Positions 57,700-64,000 of a stretch of 64,000 nucleotides of DNA are shown here, piece after piece. The number at the start of each line of letters is the position of its first letter. Position 1 is the first letter of the stretch. Both the position numbers and the translations under genes were made by a program. The notes under the pieces were generated by a model. That model was not told where the DNA came from, searched no databases, and saw only the letters and a program-made list of their open reading frames with translations. This stretch comes from Sclerodactyla briareus (lineage: Eukaryota; Echinodermata; Holothuroidea; Dendrochirotida; Sclerodactylidae), in contig JAODTK010005896.1 in assembly GCA_026419785.1 (NCBI GenBank), positions 378,570-442,569 on the forward strand. Direction: 5' to 3'.

Positions 57700-59050
57700 A
57701 GCGCACTTAAAGAGCATAGGTCGCATAATTTGACTAATGAATGATTATGATGCACCTTGTAATTGTAATGATTGCAGTTCAAATTTTCACCTGATACATG
57801 TTGTCAAACATGAACTCGTTCTAATTAAACAACCATGATTTCCATCATTCCACTGTTACCCCCCACCCCGACCACAGGGGGGGAAAAGTGATTTGAATGT
57901 TGTTTACTGCATAAACGGGTCCGCCTATAAAACAAAAATTGTAGACAAACATAGAGGCATTGCTTATTCTGTTCCTGGGGATAGCGAACAATAGTGCTAC
58001 GGGTCCAGACTCTTGCCGGCCGTGTATGGTATTAGTAACAGTGTTCATCGAGAATTGTGTGTTTATTAATTTGTTTTAAAAAGGGTGTGCAATCAAGATT
58101 TTTTGTTCTGTATTTAACATTGTCATATTGCATCATAATCAACCTTAACGAGTATACTACAATCAAACTTGTACTATTGTATATAGTATGTGCTCTATGT
58201 ATCACTATAATGGTCTCACCGTAAGTGCCAGCCTGTGAGGCTTAGCATTGGTAGTAGTCTCATCAGTTTTGAAATTTGAGAGCAAAGCCATGTATTGAAG
58301 ACCAAAGACGTAATCTGTTGAATACACAATATGCAATAATTACATTCCAAAAAAAATGAAAAAAAAAAAAAATAACATGTTGTGTTGTTTAGCATTATCG
58401 TTTTCAGTAACAGTGAATATTTGTTATTGGCAAGTATGTGATTACGTAAACGAGAGTTATGTTATGTGATGTACTTTTACAGATTAGGTTACACTGTTGT
58501 ACAGCAATGTTAATAAGTGTATGCAAGCTTTATCTTGATAGGTTACAATAGGGTCGGACATTGTGTTTGCAAATACTTTTTTCGGACCCTTGAAGCTGTA
58601 ACACAGGTATTATTTAAAATATGGAATCATGTTAGAAAAGGGAATGTGTTGCTTGGATGATTTTATATTACAACTGTATTATCGCTGTGTGTACCTCATT
58701 TTTATGTCCTCCTTAATTTTTTATCATAATAAAAACTGTAAATATATTTTATTTCATTATGTGGGATTTCTAACTGTTAAATAATTTTACACAACAATGA
58801 ACTTATTGTTTTGTTTTTGTGCAAACGGTTGGAATCTTGTTTTTTACTGATACAGGTGGTTGGGGTATTTACTGTAAATGTTCAAGTTGATGGGTAATGT
58901 TACACCTATAACAAGGTTTCTTATTGCTCAACCATAATCCATAACCTAATCTATATCCTGAAAGAGAAATAATCCATTTAAAAAAAAATAGCCAACAGAA
59001 CCACTGTTAGAGGTGCACATTACATGATTAAGGTCACTATCATGGTCATG
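57700..59050. other. AT-rich 3' flank of the DUF6729-like locus
   Basis: No coding signal. It is AT-rich with several A runs. An AATAAA at 58,728-58,733 is the best candidate polyadenylation signal, but nothing ties it to the gene. Confidence 0.5.
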
Positions 59051-59059
59051 TGAGGATGT

Positions 59060-59250
59060 ACTTTTGACATATTGTCTCGCCTGAATAAAATTCAGGGGAG
59101 GAGAGGAGACTTTGTGGTACTATGGCGTGTGTGTGTGTATTGGCATGGGTGTGTGGGTGTGTATGTGTTGTGTGTCACACTTTATCGTTGCAGGATATCT
59201 TTCGAGCGGTAGGTGCAATCGAGCGATGAAATTTTAGTGTTGGTTGGAGC
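59060..59250 (-). repeat. Dispersed repeat copy 3, inverted
   Basis: TTGTCTCGCCTGAA followed by an imperfect GT run and CACACTTTATC-like sequence is the reverse-complement order of the blocks seen at 10,380 and 18,050 (TTCAGGCGAGACAA, CA run). Confidence 0.6.
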
Positions 59251-59459
59251 TTCGGAGTTGGCTGTACTTCGATTAGATTTTTTTTTTTTTTTTTTTTTTT
59301 GGGAACGATACTCATTAATTAGAAGGCAAATTAGCCCATTATATGTATTTCATTGTTTGAGCTCGGTAGCTTGTTAGCTATGAACGGTAGGACCTACGGA
59401 TGTAGCTTGGACATATAGGAACAAGGTAACCAGTAGATGAAATGATTAGATTCCCAGCA

Positions 59460-60050
59460 CGAAATTATGCTAATTCAAGGCCCAATATTTCATATTTATG
59501 CAAAAATTTTGAAGTTTGTAGGAGTTTCACGGAAACTGGTGCACCAGTGGTCTACCTTAAGTCACGAGAAAATTTATGACCAGAGTCGAGGTCATCGGAA
59601 GTCAAATTTAGGGTGTCTAATTTTCATAATTTATGCCATTTTCTAAGTTTGGCTAATTGCCCATGAAAATTTGTGGGTATGGCTACCAGTTTGGTACAGC
59701 AAAATTTGAAGGGAGGGTCGAGGCACAGGAAGGTCATTTAAGATGTCTAATTGGCATAATTTATGCATATTTTGGGAATAGATATTCAAGAAACTGGGAA
59801 GATGTTGAGAGTGATATTTGAGGGAAGACTCGGGGTCACTCGAGGTCATTATTACGTGTTTAATTTGTATTAATTAATGCCTTAATTTAACATTTAGTTC
59901 ATATTTTCAAAGGGGTTTGTGCACATGATCAACATCAGTCTCAACGGAAATTTTGTGGATGTAGCCTGCCCTTGGTTTTCACGAATGGTAAATGTACAGC
60001 CGGGGTCCACTGGAGGTCAATCAATGTCTTAATTTGACATTAATTAGTGC
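59460..60050 (+). repeat. Degenerate GGTCATnnAAG...TTTATGC tandem repeat
   Basis: Blocks of AGGTCAT, a TGTCTAATT(T/G)(T/G)CATAATTTATGC stretch and a TTTTGAAG-like end recur near 59,590, 59,730 and 59,840 with 110-140 base spacing. Non-coding. Confidence 0.65.
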
Positions 60051-61768
60051 AGAAGAAGTGTGATTATTTGGCCAAACATTCCCCTCCACTTCCTCGCAGC
60101 TTGGAAGTTGCCTGATTGAAGTAGATCAAGGTGGTTGATATTAATAAAACTGCATCAAAAGAACTCTGATCGCGAATAGGCGAGAGATAGCGGTGTTCGA
60201 GAACCAACTGGTCTTGTAAGGGGTAGGAAATGACATCATTAAATGTTGCATAATTATTGTTATCTTTAGAATAACATATATACGTAATTGGACATGCTAT
60301 GAAGCTGGACAAAGGCATTGCACATGTACATTGGTTACACAATGGATAGTAATCATTTGAGATACCACCAGGCAAGTATAGACAGGCGCTCTTAGATAAA
60401 AGACACTTGGTACAAATTGTTAAGGTGCAAATGATGAAAACAAGGTGGCCCTATTCATTGTATACACCAATGAAGTTAGCTTATAAGTGACGCATGCTCA
60501 CGCATAGCTGCCACAGGGGTAGAGGGGCAGATGCATTCAGACTGATGGAACAACTCAGTGAACTTTGACCCTTATTATTTTACCACAGTAGTGTAACTGT
60601 GAGTCAAAGTGACACCCCCTCTACCCCCCCCCCCATAACATAAAACTAGTGTTTTATTTGGGTAGGTGGCACTCTTTCAGTTTAGTTTGGCCATCAAAAT
60701 TCGGCATTCCTGCAAGGTGAGGTGGATCGGAGGTGATTCGGGCCTGAGAGACAGATAAGTAATTGCAGTGTTCGTGGGCCGTTCCTTGGGTAGAGGGGCA
60801 CTGGAGGTGTTATAAAGGAGTTTTGGGCCCAGTTTGGGCAACAAAATGTTGTATTCCTACAAATTGAGTTGCACAGTGCGGCTTTTTGGTCATCAATGAC
60901 AATATAATAGACATACTTTTGGGTTGTTTTCCTGATTTTTTTGGTCCCAAGGTCGAATTGGGCCCGAGGGCTCATGTTATGATATTTCACACAACCAATG
61001 GTGCTTGGAAATGATCTCCTCCCCACGAGCTTCAATGTATTTTCTTCAAAGTTACAATGTAATGTGTTGGTTCAGGAATTTCCTTCAACTTAACTTCAGA
61101 ATTTGGGGATGTATGGCCAATCGCACAGCTGTGCCATAGAGCTGATGGTTTTTTTTACAGGCGGTCACCTTGGTGAAATGTGAGAAGAACAAACGAAGGC
61201 AGTAAGAGTCAGGAAAGAGTACTCTGGGCTACATTGACTTGGCCACAAGCTTGTAACATCCCTGACGGAAAATGGGAGGACAGGGATTGGGGAAAATGAC
61301 CATGTTTGATATGTTAATCTGTAGTAAGGTGAGGATTAAAGTACTTCATTGTTCATTGGTGAGATGATTTTGTCATTCGGTTTGATTTCACCCCTTCGTG
61401 ATTGCCTTGAAACGCCCCCCGAAGGTAAAGGGCTGTACTAGTTAACCCAGCACTTGTCACCTGAGATGATTTAGGAATTTAGGGACCCAAAATAAAGCCT
61501 TCTGTATGGTCCTGTACTAGAGGGAAGTAATGTTTTCCACCAACTTAAGACATCACGACTCATTGGGAACCTTGTTCACTGGACTGGCATGGGTTCTGCA
61601 AGGCACAGTGGGGCAACATTGCAAGACAGGAAGAGAAAACAGCCCTACGAATTTTGAGCAGAAATATTAGACCAAAATGACATGGCGCTGGACGATGCAT
61701 GACTCGAGGTCCCCCTTGACAATTAACGGGCGGAAGGCCCAAGTTACATATGTTAGCTTTGTATAAAA
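60051..61768. other. No recognisable gene
   Basis: The minus-strand frames at 60,064-60,375 and 60,694-61,035 (103-113 codons) have no domain that I recognise. A segment at 60,985-61,065 matches 36,385-36,450 (dispersed repeat). Confidence 0.55.
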
Positions 61769-62704
61769 TTGGTCACACCTCGGAGATCACACAAACCAAT
61801 AAATGGAGACGTGAAATATACCAAATCTTCCAATCATCCTAAAATAAGATTACTTTTCGGGATTTTTAGACTCTTCTACAAGGGTTTACCCAAATATTCT
61901 GGACCACCCCCCGGTCCGGTCAAGGATATGATGGCAACTTGGAGTAGGAATTGCGACAGTACAACTCCTACTAACCTGAAGAGTGAGAGTGTTGTCAAAG
62001 CCGAGACGCCACTTCCTGATGGTCAGAACGTTATTGGCCATTATGCACCCTACTCAGAAACAGTCATGAGCTGGCAGTACAGCGGGGAGGAATGATGTTG
62101 TAGACTAGACCCTCTGGAAACATGGACAAACAAAAACTGTTGTGGGTTCATCTCCTAACCACACGTCTGCAGCGGCACTCCCCCTTGGTGTTGGAACATC
62201 TTCTGAGACTGAAGTAGCCTCGATGCAGCCTTCAAGCTCTGCCGAACAAAAACCCTGATTGGGGAGGAGGCAAAGGAGCACAAGTCATAATGACTGCTCT
62301 GGTAATTGATTAACCGTTCTGGGAATCCTGGTAGTGTGGTCTATGCAGATACCTTCGGGAAAGCGGCAGTCCATATCCCTGGGTAGATACCCAAATTTCC
62401 AACAGCACCTTGGGGGAGCAGAGGGAGGAAGGACTTGTGGTCCATTGCCTCAAAGAAAGCCTGCGCACAGGGGCAAACAACACCACAGCCACCTGCGAGC
62501 TGGAATGAGGGTTCCAAAGGAAAAGATTTTTACCGCCGGAGGAATTCAATATTTGTTCAGCTTGTTATTTCATTTTGACCAGGTGGAGGACTTACTAAAT
62601 CACAAGCATTAGAATGAGGTCGCAACAACGGGCAGCCTGGCTATGACAGCATCTCGCGGTTCTACCCTGACCACAAGAACGTTGATCTAGATGTTGTTGA
62701 AAAG
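61769..62704 (+). other. Possible coding region, unknown
   Basis: Frames at 61,769-62,095 (108 codons) and 62,334-62,612 (92 codons) have a mixed, non-repetitive composition. The block GQPGYDSISRFYPDHKNVDL (62,632-62,691) runs to GAAAAG followed by GTGAGT at 62,703/62,704, a good splice donor. I cannot name the protein. A KGKDFYRRRNS-like stretch near 62,520 loosely resembles the C-terminal FYRWST block of the nearby DUF6729-like gene. Confidence 0.3.
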
Positions 62705-63337
62705 GTGAGTATGAGCATCAGTATCTTGGAACCTTGTGAAGATCTCAATGGTTGAGTGCCCACCTATCCTAAGTGGATCAACCATGGTGGGAGTTCACCA
62801 ATTGTGGTTAATGACTGTGTTGAATGATGGTGTGCAGTGCGTAATGTGAAAGATACGCGACATTGATGTAATGAACTGCTCCACAATTCGAAGTATGTGT
62901 ATTGATGAGCATATTGAACCATGTAGGCCACAGAATAATTGGCAAACACTTCGCCTTCTCATTCCTTGACAAAAGTCAGGAGTCCATGCAGTTTTACATA
63001 GTGTGTGTATGTTTGTGTGTGTGTGACGACCTGGCTTATATCACGCCACTAGGGGGGCCAACTTAGATGAAGATACGCCTGCGTATGTGATCCCTAGTGT
63101 TTTTGGGTCACGTCAAGGTCAACAGGGCCAAAGTAAACCAGAAAGCCCAAAAGCTTAGTGATTCCTTGACTCTTTCTGACAACTTCGCCAGACACAAGAC
63201 AAATGGGAGATTGCACCAGCTCATATGGAAACCATAAACTTCTGACAATATTTCCCATTGTCCCCAACCCACCAATAGGGCGCCTATACTCATGATAAGG
63301 AAGCTACACAATAAAATTTCAATGTTGTCAGACTCTT
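62705..63337. other. No recognisable gene
   Basis: A short TG run at 63,001-63,024 and nothing else recognised. Confidence 0.6.
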
Positions 63338-64000
63338 GACCTCTGGTGACCTCAAATGGAACTGGACCGACCCAAAAAAATAGGGTTAATGTTACTCATA
63401 ATGGGAACTCACAACCACGCAGGAGCTCATCCATCTGGGTGGAGCGAGTTATAGTGGTTACAAGTCAAAATGGTCAAAATAGTCCTTTTCCACAAATTTC
63501 ATATTCTCAACCCAAAAATCACCTCCGATCTGGACAAAACAATTAGGTTTCTGTACTCTCAATACGAAAGTACACACGAAAATCTCAACCTTGATTTCAC
63601 GACCAACAATTATGGACTTATGGTGTTTACAAGGTTTGGAGACTTTGACTCAGATGTCTCTGACCTGACCCCAAAAACAGAGTGGGTTCAGGGACTCATT
63701 CATTAGGACACACATAACACGTCTGAGCGGCATCCATCCAGTTGGGGTGGAGATCGTGTTTACAAAAGCCAAAATTGCCAAAATATTGACTTTTAAAATT
63801 TTTCTATTATCGACCAAAATTCACCACGACCTAAACCAAAAACAAAGGGTTCTTACTCCCAATAAGAAAGCTATAAACCAGATTTCAATCCGATCGGACC
63901 AACCATTCTGGACTTATCGTGTTTTACACGGTTTTCAGATTTGACCTCTGTGACCTCAGATGACCTCTGACCTGACCCAAAAAATGGGATCATGTACATA
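63338..64000 (+). repeat. 302-bp tandem repeat, running off the right edge
   Basis: Unit starts carry GACCTCTGGTGACCTCA (63,338), GACTTTGACTCAGATGTCTC (63,641) and GACCTCTGTGACCTCAGATG (63,943), that is, steps of 303 and 302 bases. Each is followed by CTGACC(C/G)ACCCAAAAA. Other shared blocks (GGACTTAT(G/C)GTGTTT at 63,613 and 63,910) keep the same step. Confidence 0.85.

Overview
This is a stretch of animal nuclear genome, most likely from an aquatic invertebrate (possibly a deuterostome such as an echinoderm, hemichordate or lancelet; this is inference from the repeat families). It is AT-rich and gene-poor. It carries microsatellites, many long poly(G)/poly(C) runs, GT-AG introns, tRNA-derived SINEs, non-LTR retrotransposons with an SGNH-type ORF1, a DIRS retrotransposon and a hAT transposon. 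There are no operons, ribosome-binding sites or long uninterrupted bacterial-type ORFs. Nearly every recognisable protein is split over two or three frames. That fits either old, decayed copies or an assembly with many small indels, and the sequence alone cannot decide between them.

Layout, left to right. Bases 1-7,840 hold simple repeats and no recognisable gene. At 7,841-9,045 lies a candidate non-autonomous DNA transposon with 16-bp inverted ends, an AT duplication, and nine copies of one 17-nt motif in both orientations. From 10,865 a CR1-like LINE (ORF1, endonuclease, reverse transcriptase) runs to 13,895. A 3.77-kb insertion carrying a minus-strand DIRS element (13,896-17,661) interrupts it, and it resumes at 17,662 in the middle of the reverse transcriptase. 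Bases 18,050-28,000 are mostly unannotatable, with dispersed repeats, hairpins, a candidate LTR with primer-binding site (25,565-26,176) and a three-unit minisatellite (27,610-27,760). A jockey-like LINE occupies 28,019-31,680. Bases 31,681-42,084 are intergenic, with tandem and dispersed repeats.

A hAT element with matching terminal inverted repeats spans 42,085-46,736 and contains a broken BED-finger transposase. Next to it, 48,669-57,690 holds the most gene-like object: a plus-strand, multi-exon locus of a large DUF6729-like family. It has a Cys-rich N-terminal domain, a likely DDE/RNase H-fold core, and a basic, acidic C-terminal part. Six exons have clear splice sites. Its first exon is split by a 970-bp non-autonomous transposon (49,320-50,289) with an 8-9 bp target duplication, and one intron holds two tRNA-derived SINEs. 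From 57,700 to the end there are AT-rich sequence, dispersed repeats, one possible unknown exon region (61,769-62,704) and a 302-bp tandem repeat running off the right edge.

The window is essentially a pile-up of transposable elements of at least six classes, several nested, around one multi-exon transposase-like gene. The best candidates for something undescribed are the motif-studded inverted-repeat element at 7.8-9.0 kb and the DUF6729-like locus with its exonic insertion.
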